A stretch of 64,000 nucleotides of DNA. It comes from Halomontanus rarus. Its GTDB lineage: Archaea > Halobacteriota > Halobacteria > Halobacteriales > Natrialbaceae. A program made the translations under genes and the position numbers. The notes under the pieces were generated by a model that did not search any database, was not told where the DNA came from, and saw only the letters and a program-made list of their open reading frames with translations. Shown piece after piece: positions 1 through 9,035 of this stretch. The stretch's first letter is position 1. Each line of letters begins with the position of its first letter. The DNA lies in contig NZ_CP071597.1 in assembly GCF_017357405.1 (NCBI RefSeq), positions 1,302,001 to 1,366,000 on the forward strand, given 5' to 3'.

Positions 1-1
1 C

Positions 2-514
2 CTGTTCAACCTGTACGGAACCTATCTCGTGGAGACGAAGGGGATCTCCGAGAGCGTCGCGCTGACCCTGTTGACCGTCATGTTCGCGACCGGCATCCCC
101 GCCTTCTGGTTCACCGGGAACCTCGCCGATCGGCTCCCGTTCGTCCCGCTCTTGCTCGCGATCACCGCCGGGTTCGCCGTCTGCCTGTTCGCGCTCACCG
201 TCGTCGACTCCCTGCTCGGCGTGATCGCCGTGAGCGCGGTGACGGGGTTCGTCATCCACGGGCTCTTCCCCGTCTCGGACACCTACGTCCTCGCCTCGCT
301 GTCGGACGACCACCGCGGGAGCGGCTACGCCATCTTCAGCGCTACGATGATGCCCTTCCACGCGGTCGGCCCCTACCTCGTCGGGAGCCTCGTCGACTTC
401 GGCGTCGGCTTCGACGAGGTCTTTCGAGGGTTCGTCCTGATCCTGCTCGCGACCGTCGTCGTCCTCTGGGCGCTCTCGACGACCGGTCGGCTCCCCGCCG
501 GTGCGAACGACTGA
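2..514 (+). CDS. MFS transporter, C-terminal part (gene begins before the window)
   Basis: The reading frame is open from the first bases, so this is the 3' part of a longer gene; about 170 residues are visible. They contain several hydrophobic helices separated by short loops, including a helix pair joined by a loop reading GNLADRLP, which resembles the cytoplasmic loop signature of the major facilitator superfamily. The protein should be a polytopic membrane carrier; the substrate cannot be judged from this half. A GTG at 29 lies inside the frame and is not the start. The 131 bases that follow before the next gene show no gene. Confidence 0.75.
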   Translation: MFNLYGTYLVETKGISESVALTLLTVMFATGIPAFWFTGNLADRLPFVPLLLAITAGFAVCLFALTVVDSLLGVIAVSAVTGFVIHGLFPVSDTYVLASLSDDHRGSGYAIFSATMMPFHAVGPYLVGSLVDFGVGFDEVFRGFVLILLATVVVLWALSTTGRLPAGAND

Positions 515-645
515 CTGCGGCGGCAGACGCGGACACGGCGATAGCCACCGAGCACGACCGGTGACGGCCGCTGAACCGTAGAACGACCGGCGAACGCTTC
601 GCCGCAGTCGTCGCCGTTTTCACGCTCCGCTCGAAGAACCTACTG

Positions 646-1746
646 ATGGAGTACACCCAGGAGCGGATCGCGACGCTCCACCAGCTCACGGGGACGCCGC
701 CCGACCTCGGCCCGGACGGCCGCATCGTCGACGACACCGCCGTCGTCGTCCCGATGACCGACCGCGAGCACGCGAGCCTCGCCGCCGAACGCGTCCTCAC
801 CGAACTCGAGGCCGTCGACCCCGCCTACGTCTTCGTCCCCGTCCGCGCCGCACCCGAGCGGATCGGCCCGTTTCGCGAGTGGCTCGAGTCCTTCGATCTC
901 TCGCTGTCCGTCCTCTGGTGTAACGCCCCCGCCGTCGAGGACCTCCTCGTCGAGGCCGGGTTGGCCAACGGCTTCGGGAAGGGGCGGGACGTCTGGCTCG
1001 CGCTCGGTCCCGCCGCCGCGGCCTGCGAGTACGTCGTCGTCCACGACGCCGACGCCAGCAGCTACGAGGCCGCACACGTCTCCCGCCTGCTCGCACCCCT
1101 CACCATGGGCTTCGACTTCTCGAAGGGCTACTACGCCCGCGTCGAGAACGGCCGCCTCTACGGCCGCCTGTTCCGACTGTTCTACGAGCCGCTGCTGCGC
1201 GCGCTGGAGGACGCCCACGACGCCCCGATCCTCGACTACCTCGGCTCCTTCCGCTACGCGCTCGCGGGCGAGTTCGCGATGACCGCGGACCTCGCTCACC
1301 GACTTCGCGCGCCCCGAGCGTGGGGACTCGAAGTCGGCACCCTCGGCGACGCCTTCGCCCACGCCGGGCTCGACGGCACCGCACAGGTCGACCTCGGTCG
1401 TCACGAACACGATCACCGCTCGGTCGGCGGCGACACCGGCCTCGAGGGGATGAGTCGGGAGGTCGCGGCCACGCTGTTGGGCGTCCTCGAGGAGGGCGGC
1501 GTCGACCCCGACTACGGGACGCTGCCGGACCGGTACCGCGAGTCCGGTCGACGGTTGATCGAGCAGTACCGCGCCGACGCCCGGTTCAACGGCCTCGCGT
1601 ACGACGCCGCCGCCGAACGCGAGCAGGTCGACCGCTACGCCGACTCGATCCGGCCGCCCGAGGAGGACCGGCGACTACCGCCGTGGACCGACGCCCCGTT
1701 CGCCCCCGAGACGGTCCGGACCGCGGCGACGCCGTGGCTCGAGTGA
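646..1746 (+). CDS. GpgS-like glycosyltransferase (glucosyl-3-phosphoglycerate synthase type)
   Basis: A 366-residue GT-A fold enzyme resembling glucosyl-3-phosphoglycerate synthase (GT81/GT2-like), which makes a glucosylglycerate precursor from an NDP-sugar and 3-phosphoglycerate. The metal-binding DxD is seen as VVHDADAS near residue 130, after an N-terminal Rossmann-like half (VVVPMTDREH). A later segment (GEFAMTADLAHRLR, near residue 205) matches the acceptor half of these enzymes. The ATG at 646 is the natural start. The next gene is unrelated. The product could be a compatible solute, but family membership alone does not prove the donor or acceptor. Confidence 0.7.
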   Translation: MEYTQERIATLHQLTGTPPDLGPDGRIVDDTAVVVPMTDREHASLAAERVLTELEAVDPAYVFVPVRAAPERIGPFREWLESFDLSLSVLWCNAPAVEDLLVEAGLANGFGKGRDVWLALGPAAAACEYVVVHDADASSYEAAHVSRLLAPLTMGFDFSKGYYARVENGRLYGRLFRLFYEPLLRALEDAHDAPILDYLGSFRYALAGEFAMTADLAHRLRAPRAWGLEVGTLGDAFAHAGLDGTAQVDLGRHEHDHRSVGGDTGLEGMSREVAATLLGVLEEGGVDPDYGTLPDRYRESGRRLIEQYRADARFNGLAYDAAAEREQVDRYADSIRPPEEDRRLPPWTDAPFAPETVRTAATPWLE

Positions 1747-1850
1747 ATTCGACCGACGGCGGGGCCTCTCGCGATCTCACTCGCAACGATGGTCCGGATG
1801 CGGGACGACGGCTCACAAGACTAATCCGACCTCGTACCGTTTGCCGTCGC

Positions 1851-2363
1851 ATGAACGTCACCGCCGACGAACTCGCCGGCATCGTCGACCTCTTCGGCGG
1901 ACTGACCCGACCGGAACTCGAGCGCGCGCTCTCGGAGGCCGCCTTCCGCGAGGACGGCGGCTCGGTCGACGACGCAGCCCTCGAGGAGACGCTCGACGGT
2001 GCGCTCGAATCGTTCGCGCTGGTTCGGTACGAGCGGTCGGCCGTCGACGGAGGCGAAGCCGAAGACGAAACGGCACCCGACCTGTTCGTCGCCGGACCCA
2101 CGGCGTTTCCCTCGACACCGGACGCCGCCGAGGACCTCCCGCACATCCTCGAGATCGATTCCCGATCCCGAACCCTCGACCGCGCCGCCCTCGGCGACCA
2201 GGCCCACGACCGCTTCGCCCGGGCGGCCGCGACGGCGGTCGACGCCGGCGACGACGACCGCATCGCCGAACTGCTGGACGCGAGCTACGACCTCGAGGCC
2301 TGGGCCCCCGTGGACCTCGCGGCCGAACGCGACCGACTGGACGCGGCACTCGAGCGTGCGTGA
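1851..2363 (+). CDS. Conserved haloarchaeal protein of unknown function
   Basis: A 170-residue soluble acidic protein with no signal peptide or membrane helix. The frame stays open upstream, but the ATG at 1851 gives a natural N-terminus (MNVTADELAGIVDLFGGLT) and the upstream extension is arginine-rich shadow sequence. The N-terminal part looks helical and could be a small helix-turn-helix-like module (LTRPELERALSEAAFRE). The centre has a serine/acid-rich linker and the end is helical. It lies 66 bases before the Nudix hydrolase in the same direction and may be co-transcribed with it. No catalytic motif is visible, so no function is proposed. Confidence 0.7.
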   Translation: MNVTADELAGIVDLFGGLTRPELERALSEAAFREDGGSVDDAALEETLDGALESFALVRYERSAVDGGEAEDETAPDLFVAGPTAFPSTPDAAEDLPHILEIDSRSRTLDRAALGDQAHDRFARAAATAVDAGDDDRIAELLDASYDLEAWAPVDLAAERDRLDAALERA

Positions 2364-2429
2364 GTCGTTCGAGACCGAGCGCCCCGATTCGAATCCGACT
2401 CCACATCCCACCCAGAACCCGTGACACGA

Positions 2430-3008
2430 ATGAACCTCGAGCCGGTCGCCGCACACGACCCCGACGAGATCGACGACCAGAAGTACGACGCGGGCGTTCT
2501 CGCCCCGGTCGTCGACCGCGACGGCGACCACTCCCTCCTCTTTACCAAACGCGCCGACCACCTCGGCGAGCACCCCGGCCAGATGAGTTTCCCCGGGGGC
2601 GGCGCGGAACGCCAGGACGAAACCATCCTCGACACCGCCCTCCGCGAGGCCTACGAGGAGATCGGACTCGAGCGCGAGGAGGTCGACGTCGTCGGCCAAC
2701 TCGACGATATCCGTACCGTCACCGAGTACGCCGTCACCCCCTTCGTCGCGCGAATCCCCGACCGGGAGTACGACCCCGACGAACAGGAGGTCGCCGAGAT
2801 CGTCTGTCTCCCGCTGTCGGGATTGCTCGATCCGGAAAATTACGAGTACGATCGTCGATCCCATCCCTACTACGGCGACATCGTCATCCACTACTTCCAC
2901 GTCGACGGCTACACCGTCTGGGGAGCGACCGGCCGAATTCTGGTTCAACTACTCGAGTTGACGACCGACTTCGAGGCTCCCGAGCGCGTCGATCGGTCGC
3001 GGTACTGA
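2430..3008 (+). CDS. CoA pyrophosphatase, Nudix family
   Basis: A 192-residue Nudix hydrolase. The Nudix box is complete (G-x5-E-x7-REAYEEIGL, about residues 57-79). It is preceded by the CoAse-specific signature (LLFTKR...HPGQMSFPGGG), which distinguishes CoA pyrophosphatases (NudL/YeaB type) from other Nudix enzymes. The predicted reaction is hydrolysis of CoA or acyl-CoA to phosphopantetheine and 3',5'-ADP. A GTG at 2421 would add three residues; the ATG at 2430 (MNLEPVAAHDP) is preferred. Metal binding should be through the REAYEE glutamates, all present. Confidence 0.85.
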   Translation: MNLEPVAAHDPDEIDDQKYDAGVLAPVVDRDGDHSLLFTKRADHLGEHPGQMSFPGGGAERQDETILDTALREAYEEIGLEREEVDVVGQLDDIRTVTEYAVTPFVARIPDREYDPDEQEVAEIVCLPLSGLLDPENYEYDRRSHPYYGDIVIHYFHVDGYTVWGATGRILVQLLELTTDFEAPERVDRSRY

Positions 3009-3044
3009 GGAATTCGTCGCGGCTCGGAGAACGATCGGAACGAG

Positions 3045-3086
3045 CTTCCGGTTCCGATTCCGGTTCCGGTTTAGGTCCAGGTTCAG
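3045..3086. repeat. Six-base-periodic degenerate tract
   Basis: Just downstream of the Nudix gene the sequence runs through about seven imperfect hexamers of the type cttccg/gttccg/gttcag. It is noncoding on the + strand and runs up to the end of the next minus-strand gene, whose last codons it overlaps. Similar tracts recur through the window. Confidence 0.6.
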
Positions 3087-3265
3087 GCGGCCGCTTCCGT
3101 CTCGGACCGATACCCGAACCAGAACCACTCGGCGCCGGCCCAGACCAGCGTCAGGACGAAGCCGATGATCACCGCGGTTCCCATCGGTTCCAGAATCGCG
3201 TCCCACTCCATGACCAGCAGCGCGACGATCGTCAACACGGCACAGCGTGCGAGGTTGTCGTCCAT
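3083..3265 (-). CDS. Small two-helix membrane protein
   Basis: A 60-residue protein with two predicted membrane helices (roughly residues 7-25 and 29-48) and a short charged C-terminus (YRSETEAAA). The ATG at 3265 (MDDNLARCAV) is chosen because the longer frame upstream has no plausible homologous content. It lies convergent to the Nudix gene. Such tiny membrane proteins are frequent in haloarchaea; no function is recognised. Confidence 0.6.
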   Translation of the reverse strand: MDDNLARCAVLTIVALLVMEWDAILEPMGTAVIIGFVLTLVWAGAEWFWFGYRSETEAAA

Positions 3266-3467
3266 TATATGATTACTGTTCGAACTGTTGCGATATAAAC
3301 CCCCGTGGCGGTAGCATCGCAGTCGGACGGCGGACACGGTCGTTCAGTGTCGATCGAAACGTCACCTTTTTGCGCCCACCTGCCACAGGAACCGTATGGT
3401 CGCACAGACGATGGATCGAGTTCCGCGACGTTTCTAAGTATTTCTCCGGCCTGCGAGTTGATTTCAA

Positions 3468-4280
3468 GTGAGTACACACAGACACCCGCCACTCCGTTCT
3501 CGAGTCGGCCTCGACGCGATCGCCCTCAAACCGGCCGAATGCGACGTTTCGAGTGCAGCCGACGCCGCAGTCGACTCCCTCGCTATCGACTACGAGGGAC
3601 GTGCACACCTCCCAGACGAGGAGACGCTAGCGACGCTGGCCGCCGAGTCGAACGCGACGATCCGCCTGACGACGCCGGTTCGCGCCGACGGCTTCGACCC
3701 GCTCGGCGACGACTCGCTCCTCGAATCCCTGCCCGAAGGAGTCGGTCGCGTCCTCGTCGCAGGGCATCCGGCGTACCTCTCCCCGGACGAGCAGCGACGG
3801 GCTATTGCACCCCGGTTCGGCGCCGCCCTCGAAACCGATCCGGACGCCTGGGTCGGCACCGAGAGCGTCGAACGGATCGCGATGGCGACCGGCGCGACCC
3901 AGTACGACCTGCTCACCCGGTCGACCGAACGCACCCTGCACGCCCTCCGGACCGCGGGTTTCGGCGGTGACATCGCGGTCTACGCGCCGACGGTACTCAC
4001 CGACGATCCCGACGCCGTCCTCGACGCCGTCGGCGGCTACGTCGCTCGCCGTCGTCCGGTCGCACGGGCTCTTCCCGAGTCCGACGGGGCGACCGACTCG
4101 AGCGCGACCGGTCGCACGCGCGAGGTGCTGCTCGAGGCGGCCGGCGACTACGCACTCGTCGGCACGGAGTCCGAGATTCGCGACCGCGTCGCCGAACTCC
4201 GGACGGCCGGCGCGACGACGATCGTCGGCTATCCGGCCCGCGGGCTCGACGAACTGCTCGAGCGAGTTCGAGATCGGTAG
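3468..4280 (+). CDS. Luciferase-like family remnant protein, function unknown
   Basis: A 270-residue protein starting at a GTG. It reads like a TIM-barrel protein distantly related to F420-dependent luciferase-like monooxygenases. The C-terminal segment (GTESEIRDRVAELRTAGATT) matches the end of those enzymes, where a GT-x-E-x-I motif precedes the last helix, and the middle has a repeated strand-helix pattern (VYAPTVLTDDPDAVL). The cofactor-binding N-terminal half is poorly conserved, so catalysis is uncertain. It is monocistronic between a membrane-protein gene and an oxidoreductase gene. Confidence 0.55.
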   Translation: MSTHRHPPLRSRVGLDAIALKPAECDVSSAADAAVDSLAIDYEGRAHLPDEETLATLAAESNATIRLTTPVRADGFDPLGDDSLLESLPEGVGRVLVAGHPAYLSPDEQRRAIAPRFGAALETDPDAWVGTESVERIAMATGATQYDLLTRSTERTLHALRTAGFGGDIAVYAPTVLTDDPDAVLDAVGGYVARRRPVARALPESDGATDSSATGRTREVLLEAAGDYALVGTESEIRDRVAELRTAGATTIVGYPARGLDELLERVRDR

Positions 4281-4410
4281 CCTGTCGAACCACCCACACG
4301 TAAGTGGTCTCCGTTCCCACGGAACGCTATGAGACTGTGTGGTGAGGGGTGGCCCACGCCCTCGCGAACGGGCGGCGATCGATTCGAACACTGTGCGTGG
4401 AAGCGGACGT

Positions 4411-4470
4411 TCGAGTCCGAGTCCGAGTCCGAGCACAACCACGAGCGAGAGCGAGAGCAAAAGCAAGAGC
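4411..4470. repeat. Six-base-periodic degenerate tract upstream of the FAD oxidoreductase
   Basis: Repeats of gagtcc then gagagc/aaaagc hexamers fill the 60 bases up to the start of the next gene, leaving about 10 bases before the ATG at 4481. The tract is purine-rich on the + strand and occupies the position where a promoter would normally sit. Confidence 0.6.
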
Positions 4471-4480
4471 GTGATCACCA

Positions 4481-5758
4481 ATGAACAGAAATGGAACCGA
4501 CGGTCTCGCGACCGACGGCCCTGATTTCAACACCGATTCCGGTTTTGACCCCGAACTCGCCGTCGGCGCCGACGCCTTCCAGCAACCCGGAACCGGCCTC
4601 GAGGTCGCCGTCGTCGGCGGCGGCGCGGTCGGCGCGACGGCGGCCTACGATCTCGCCCGGCAGGGAGCCGACGTGACGGTGTACGATCGCGGGCCGATCG
4701 CCAGCGGCTCGAGCGGCCGCGCGGCGGGGATCTGTTACGACGCGTTCGCAGACGGGCTCGACGCCGACATCGCGGGCGACGGGATCGAGCGGTTCCGCGA
4801 CCTCTCGGGTGACGACACGTTCCCGTTCGTCGAGTGCCCTTACGTCTGGCTTGCCCGCGAGGGCGACGACCGAAACGCCGACGCGATCCGCGAGCAGGTG
4901 TCGCGGATGCAAGACCACGGCGTCATCGCCTTCGAGATGGACGCCGCGGCGCTGGCCGAGCGCTTCCCGTCACTGCGGACCGACGACGTCGCCGTCGCGG
5001 GAATCGCAGGCGCGGCTGGCTACACCGACCCGACCTCGTACACGGCCTGTCTCGCCGCCGCGGCAAACGGTGCCGGCGCGACACTCGAGACGAACACGCC
5101 CGTCGAAATCAGAACCGATCCGCCGCGGGTCGTTCCCGCCGGATCCGCTCGCGAACGCGAGGTCGACGCCGTCCTCGTCGCGGCGGGCGCCCACACAAGG
5201 CGCGTCCTCGAGACCGCCGGCCTCTCGGTCGCGATGAAACCGTATCGCGTCCAGGCGCTGGTCGCCGACGGTGACCTCACCGAGCCGATGTGTTACGACG
5301 CGACCGACGAGTTCTACGTCCGACCACACCTCGACGGCCTGCTCGCCGGCGACGGGACCGAAGAAATCGAAGCCGACCTCGAGGAGTGGGACCGGGACGC
5401 CGACGACGGATTCGCGACGGGACTCACCGAACGCGTCGCCCACCGGTTTCCAGACCTCGAGCTCGCACCGGACGCCGTCGATCGCTCCTGGGCTGGCCTC
5501 TGTACGGCCACGCCCGACCGCGACCCGCTGGTCGGCGAACTCGCGGACGGGATCTACGTCGCGACCGGGTTCCACGGCCACGGCTTCATGCGTGCGCCGG
5601 CGATCGGTGAGCGAGTCGCCGGACAGATCCTCGGGCTCCCGAGAACTGAATCCGGAGCCGAGACGACACTCGAGGCGTTCGATCCGACGCGATTCGACGG
5701 CGACGAAGCGTTCGAAATCGTGGAGGGAATGACGCTCGACGAACGTGACGTCCAGTAG
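4481..5758 (+). CDS. FAD-dependent oxidoreductase, D-amino-acid oxidase/sarcosine oxidase type
   Basis: A 425-residue flavoprotein of the DAO family. The dinucleotide-binding motif is GGGAVGATAAYDLARQG at about residue 44, followed by the acidic end of strand 2 (VTVYDRG) and an SSGRAAG segment typical of DAO-fold enzymes. The C-terminal FAD signature (DGIYVATGFHGHGFMRAPAIG) is present near residue 355. The likely reaction is oxidation of an amine or amino acid, but the substrate is not readable. The first ~40 residues before the Rossmann motif are a low-conservation extension, so a start further downstream is possible. The stop is 22 bases from the convergent Hsp20 gene. Confidence 0.75.
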   Translation: MNRNGTDGLATDGPDFNTDSGFDPELAVGADAFQQPGTGLEVAVVGGGAVGATAAYDLARQGADVTVYDRGPIASGSSGRAAGICYDAFADGLDADIAGDGIERFRDLSGDDTFPFVECPYVWLAREGDDRNADAIREQVSRMQDHGVIAFEMDAAALAERFPSLRTDDVAVAGIAGAAGYTDPTSYTACLAAAANGAGATLETNTPVEIRTDPPRVVPAGSAREREVDAVLVAAGAHTRRVLETAGLSVAMKPYRVQALVADGDLTEPMCYDATDEFYVRPHLDGLLAGDGTEEIEADLEEWDRDADDGFATGLTERVAHRFPDLELAPDAVDRSWAGLCTATPDRDPLVGELADGIYVATGFHGHGFMRAPAIGERVAGQILGLPRTESGAETTLEAFDPTRFDGDEAFEIVEGMTLDERDVQ

Positions 5759-5779
5759 ACGTTCCTGAGACGACTGCGG

Positions 5780-6253
5780 TCAGTCGTCGATCGTAATCCG
5801 TTCCGTCTCTGTTTCCGTTTCCGACCGCGATTCCAACACCGAGTCAGAGTTCGAATCGGCCTCCGCCTCCTCGAGCGGGTCTTCTTTCGGAATTTCGATG
5901 TTGAGCGTGCCGAGCTCGGTCAGTCGCGCCGTCGCGGCGTCGGGGTCGACGACCGCGTCATCGGGCAGTTCGGCTTCGCCGTCGAGGGCTAGTCCGCGAC
6001 CGGGAAAACGCATCTCGTATCCTTCGTGAAACTCGCGGAACCGATCGATCTGAATGCGAACGTTCCCGTCGAGATATCGGACCTGTACGTCGTCGATCTC
6101 GACGCCCGGCGCATCGAAGACGACGAGATAGGAGTCGTCGTCCTCGAGAATATCGACCGGGAGCGATCGATGCTCTTGCACGCGGCTGTTCGCGCGCCCG
6201 ATCTGCCGATAGAGCGTACTACTGATCGATTTTCGAACGTCGTTGAGACTCAC
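5780..6253 (-). CDS. Hsp20/alpha-crystallin family small heat-shock protein
   Basis: A 157-residue small chaperone. The alpha-crystallin core runs from about residue 30 (LPVDILEDDDSYLVVFDAPG) to 120 and ends with an I-x-I type anchor (LNIEIPKE). An unstructured tail rich in Glu, Ser and Thr follows (DSVLESRSETETETE), encoded by a six-base-periodic stretch. It should hold unfolding proteins as an oligomer in the cytosol. It is convergent with the FAD oxidoreductase. Confidence 0.85.
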   Translation of the reverse strand: MSLNDVRKSISSTLYRQIGRANSRVQEHRSLPVDILEDDDSYLVVFDAPGVEIDDVQVRYLDGNVRIQIDRFREFHEGYEMRFPGRGLALDGEAELPDDAVVDPDAATARLTELGTLNIEIPKEDPLEEAEADSNSDSVLESRSETETETERITIDD

Positions 6254-6422
6254 GGAACATCACCTCGATCGGGGAGTGGGCGGGGGAGACAGACCTGATG
6301 GAACATGGAGTAATCCACCTCTCTACGGGCTACAACGTCCCTGTTCATATTGTTTTTGATGTGGCCAAAATAAATGTCTGACGTGACAATCGTTCGGCCG
6401 ATAATTATGGACGTTTATCCAA

Positions 6423-6581
6423 TTATAATTCGATTTCCTCGAGACACTCCGTGCCTCCACAGACGGGACAGGAGAGATCAGAGACGGAGTGGTCGTCCGA
6501 GACCTCGTACGTGTAATGGTTTTCGAACATGTCGAGGACGCACTCCTCGTCGGTACACTTGACCTCTTTGGTCGGTGGCAT
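6423..6581 (-). CDS. Small protein with two cysteine pairs
   Basis: A 52-residue protein starting at MPPTKEVKC. It holds C-x4-C near the N-terminus (KCTDEEC) and C-x2-C-x4-C at the end (CPVCGGTEC), a pattern consistent with a zinc ribbon. The longer upstream frame is arginine-rich shadow sequence. It lies divergent to the radical SAM gene, with 139 bases between the starts. Function is not recognised; small haloarchaeal zinc proteins of this kind can be regulators or RNA-binding factors. Confidence 0.7.
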   Translation of the reverse strand: MPPTKEVKCTDEECVLDMFENHYTYEVSDDHSVSDLSCPVCGGTECLEEIEL

Positions 6582-6720
6582 GAATGGGGCTACAGGTGCG
6601 AGACCTATCAACGCACGGGTAGCGGCGGTCCGCGAACCCGATTCAGAGGCGAGAGCGACTTCGCCTCGACAACGTGTAGTCATCGTTTTACGCCTCGAGC
6701 GGCTATCCGGAGCCAATACG

Positions 6721-8475
6721 ATGACCGACCCCGAGACACTCTCCGTGACGATCGTCGACGGCTACGTCGACGAGCCCGCACACTTCGGGGTCCCGCCGTA
6801 CGTTTCGACGTATCCCCGGTACACCGCCGGTGCGCTGGTCGACGCTGGCGTTCCACGAGAACGGATCACCTATCACACGATCGACGGACTCCGGGACGAA
6901 CCGGGGCGCTGGCAGGACGTCGACGAGGCCGACCTCATGATCTACCTCGGCGGAATGACCGTCCCGGGCAAGTACGTCGGCGGGACGCCCGCCGAACCCG
7001 ACGAGGTCCGAAAACTGGCCTGGACCGCCGGTGGTACCAGCCTGATGGGCGGCCCCGTCAAGTTCGGCGTCGGCGACGCCAACGAGGGGGCGACCGAAAC
7101 GGAACGCCAGGACCTGGACTTCGACTTCGTCGCGAAAGGCGACGTCGAGGCGGCCGCCTACGACCTCGTCGAGAGCGGTCTCGAGGGATTCAACGACCGG
7201 ATGCGTGACGTTCCCGAAGTCACCCGCTGGGCCCGGGAGGGTGCGTTCGTCGTCGAACAACACCCCAACCATCCCGAGTACCTCATCTGCGAACTCGAGA
7301 CCTCACGGGGCTGCGCCTACCGGTGTTCGTTCTGTACCGAACCGCTCTACGGCAATCCCACCTTCCGGCCGCCGGAGACCGTCGTCGGCGAGGTCGACGC
7401 GCTCTCGGACCACGGCGTGAAACACTTCCGGATCGGCCGACAGGCTGACATCCTCGCCTACGGCGGCGACGGCGAAGCGCCGAATCCCGAGGCCCTGCGA
7501 GAGTTGTACGGCGGGATCAGGGAGGTCGCGCCCGACCTCGAGACGCTCCACCTCGACAACCTCAACCCGATTACGGTCGTGAACTGGCCCGAACAGGCTC
7601 GAGAGGGGATCCGGATCATCGCCGAGCACAACACGCCCGGGGATACCGCGGCGTTCGGCCTCGAGTCGGCCGACCCGGTCGTTCAGGAGGAGAACAACCT
7701 CAACGTCTCCGCCGAGGAGTGTTTCGAAGCCGTCCGGATCGTCAACGAGGAAGCGGGGTGGCGACCGGGAGGGCCGAGGGACCCGAGGCCCTCCGATCGT
7801 GCGAGCGGCCCGGCCGCGAACGCCGCCGAAAGCGGACCCACCCGCCTCCCAAAACTCCTCCCCGGCATCAACCTCCTCCACGGCCTCAAAGGCGAACGCG
7901 AGGAGACCTACGAGCGCAACCTCGAGTTCCTCCACCGGGTCTACGACGAGGGGTACATGCTCCGTCGGATCAACATCCGTCAGGTGATGGCCTTCGCCGG
8001 CACCGAGATGTCCGAAACCGGCGCGCAGATCGCACAGGACCACAAGAAGCTGTTCAAACGATACAAGCGCCAGGTCCGCGAGGAGATCGACAACCCCATG
8101 CTCGAGCGAGTCGCCCCGCCCGGAACGGTCCTGCCGGACGTCCACCTCGAGTACCACCAGGACGGCACGACCTTCGGTCGCCAGCTGGGCACCTACCCGC
8201 TGCTCGTCGGCATCCCCGGAGAACGCGAACTGGGTCGGACGATCGACGTCGCCGTCGTCAACCACGGCTACCGATCGGTGACCGGCGTCCCCTACCCCCT
8301 CGATCTCAACGGCGCGTCGATGGACGAGCTCACCGCGATCCCCGGTCTCGGCAATCGCCGCGCCGGTGACATCGTCGTCAACCGTCCGTACGAATCGCTT
8401 TCCGACACGGGTGTCGACGCCGAGATCGACCTCTCGCAGTTCGCGACCGTCGGGACGCCAAACCGTGCGGACTGA
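6721..8475 (+). CDS. Radical SAM protein with N-terminal B12-binding-like domain and C-terminal helix-hairpin-helix
   Basis: A 584-residue protein. The N-terminal ~190 residues have a cobalamin-binding-like Rossmann arrangement. The radical SAM core follows, with its iron-sulfur cysteines in CAYRCSFC near residue 200. At the C-terminus a helix-hairpin-helix (LTAIPGLGNRRAGDIV) suggests nucleic-acid contact. The start is the ATG at 6721; the open frame before it is shadow. Between residues about 350 and 375 lies a low-complexity insertion made of inverted repeats at DNA level. The family is conserved in archaea, but its reaction is not known to me. Confidence 0.75.
   Translation: MTDPETLSVTIVDGYVDEPAHFGVPPYVSTYPRYTAGALVDAGVPRERITYHTIDGLRDEPGRWQDVDEADLMIYLGGMTVPGKYVGGTPAEPDEVRKLAWTAGGTSLMGGPVKFGVGDANEGATETERQDLDFDFVAKGDVEAAAYDLVESGLEGFNDRMRDVPEVTRWAREGAFVVEQHPNHPEYLICELETSRGCAYRCSFCTEPLYGNPTFRPPETVVGEVDALSDHGVKHFRIGRQADILAYGGDGEAPNPEALRELYGGIREVAPDLETLHLDNLNPITVVNWPEQAREGIRIIAEHNTPGDTAAFGLESADPVVQEENNLNVSAEECFEAVRIVNEEAGWRPGGPRDPRPSDRASGPAANAAESGPTRLPKLLPGINLLHGLKGEREETYERNLEFLHRVYDEGYMLRRINIRQVMAFAGTEMSETGAQIAQDHKKLFKRYKRQVREEIDNPMLERVAPPGTVLPDVHLEYHQDGTTFGRQLGTYPLLVGIPGERELGRTIDVAVVNHGYRSVTGVPYPLDLNGASMDELTAIPGLGNRRAGDIVVNRPYESLSDTGVDAEIDLSQFATVGTPNRAD
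7768..7850 (+). repeat. In-frame insertion made of inverted repeats inside the radical SAM gene
   Basis: Two inverted repeats follow each other: arms ggagggcc/ggccctcc at 7768-7775 and 7787-7794, and gcggcc/ggccgc at 7805-7810 and 7812-7817. They encode a Pro/Ala/Ser/Arg-rich peptide between the conserved segments EAGWRPGG and LPKLLPGIN. The reading frame is kept. Confidence 0.6.
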
Positions 8476-8560
8476 GTGACAGTCCCGCGAACCGACGATT
8501 TGGCCCCTGTCGGTAGTTCTATTATGGATGGGCTTCAGACTGCAAATAGAGGGTCTAACT

Positions 8561-9028
8561 GTGGAAATATCTGATAAGCTCCTGTGTTTGTTCAGTACTG
8601 ACATCTCGGTCGAGGACGACCGGTACGTCATCGAAGTACCGCGACAGGAAGTCGAAACTGGGGATATCGATCCGGACGAGATCTACCGCGTCGCACTCAT
8701 CTCTCGTGATCGCGAACAGGATGCCGTTTCGACGTCGACGGGTTCGACCTCGAGTTCGGCGTCAGGCTCGACGTCGACCACGAACTCGAGTGCCGGCACA
8801 ACCTCGAGCCCAACGCCGCCGTCGGAACCGCAACCGCCCGTCGAGGTCGGCGAAACGCGCTACGTCGAGATCGAAGACATCGGGAAACAGGGCGACGGCA
8901 TCGCTCGCGTCGAGCGCGGCTACGTCATCATCGTCCCCGGTGCCGAAGTCGGCGAACGCGTCAAGATCGAGGTAACCGAGGTCAAATCGAACTTCGCGGT
9001 CGGCGAGATCATCGAAGAAACCTTCTAA
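8561..9028 (+). CDS. TRAM domain-containing protein
   Basis: A 155-residue protein. The N-terminal module (MEISDKLLCLFS...) is followed by a Ser/Thr-rich linker of about 30 residues (codons near 8735-8825) and a C-terminal TRAM domain (RYVEIEDIGKQGDGIARVE...VGERVKIEVTEV, residues ~97-150), an OB-like fold that binds RNA. An ATG at 8528 is in frame, but the GTG at 8561 gives the MEISDKLLCLFS N-terminus common in haloarchaeal TRAM proteins. It probably acts as an RNA-binding or translation-linked protein. The gene is followed directly by a repeat patch. Confidence 0.75.
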   Translation: MEISDKLLCLFSTDISVEDDRYVIEVPRQEVETGDIDPDEIYRVALISRDREQDAVSTSTGSTSSSASGSTSTTNSSAGTTSSPTPPSEPQPPVEVGETRYVEIEDIGKQGDGIARVERGYVIIVPGAEVGERVKIEVTEVKSNFAVGEIIEETF

Positions 9029-9035
9029 AGCGACC

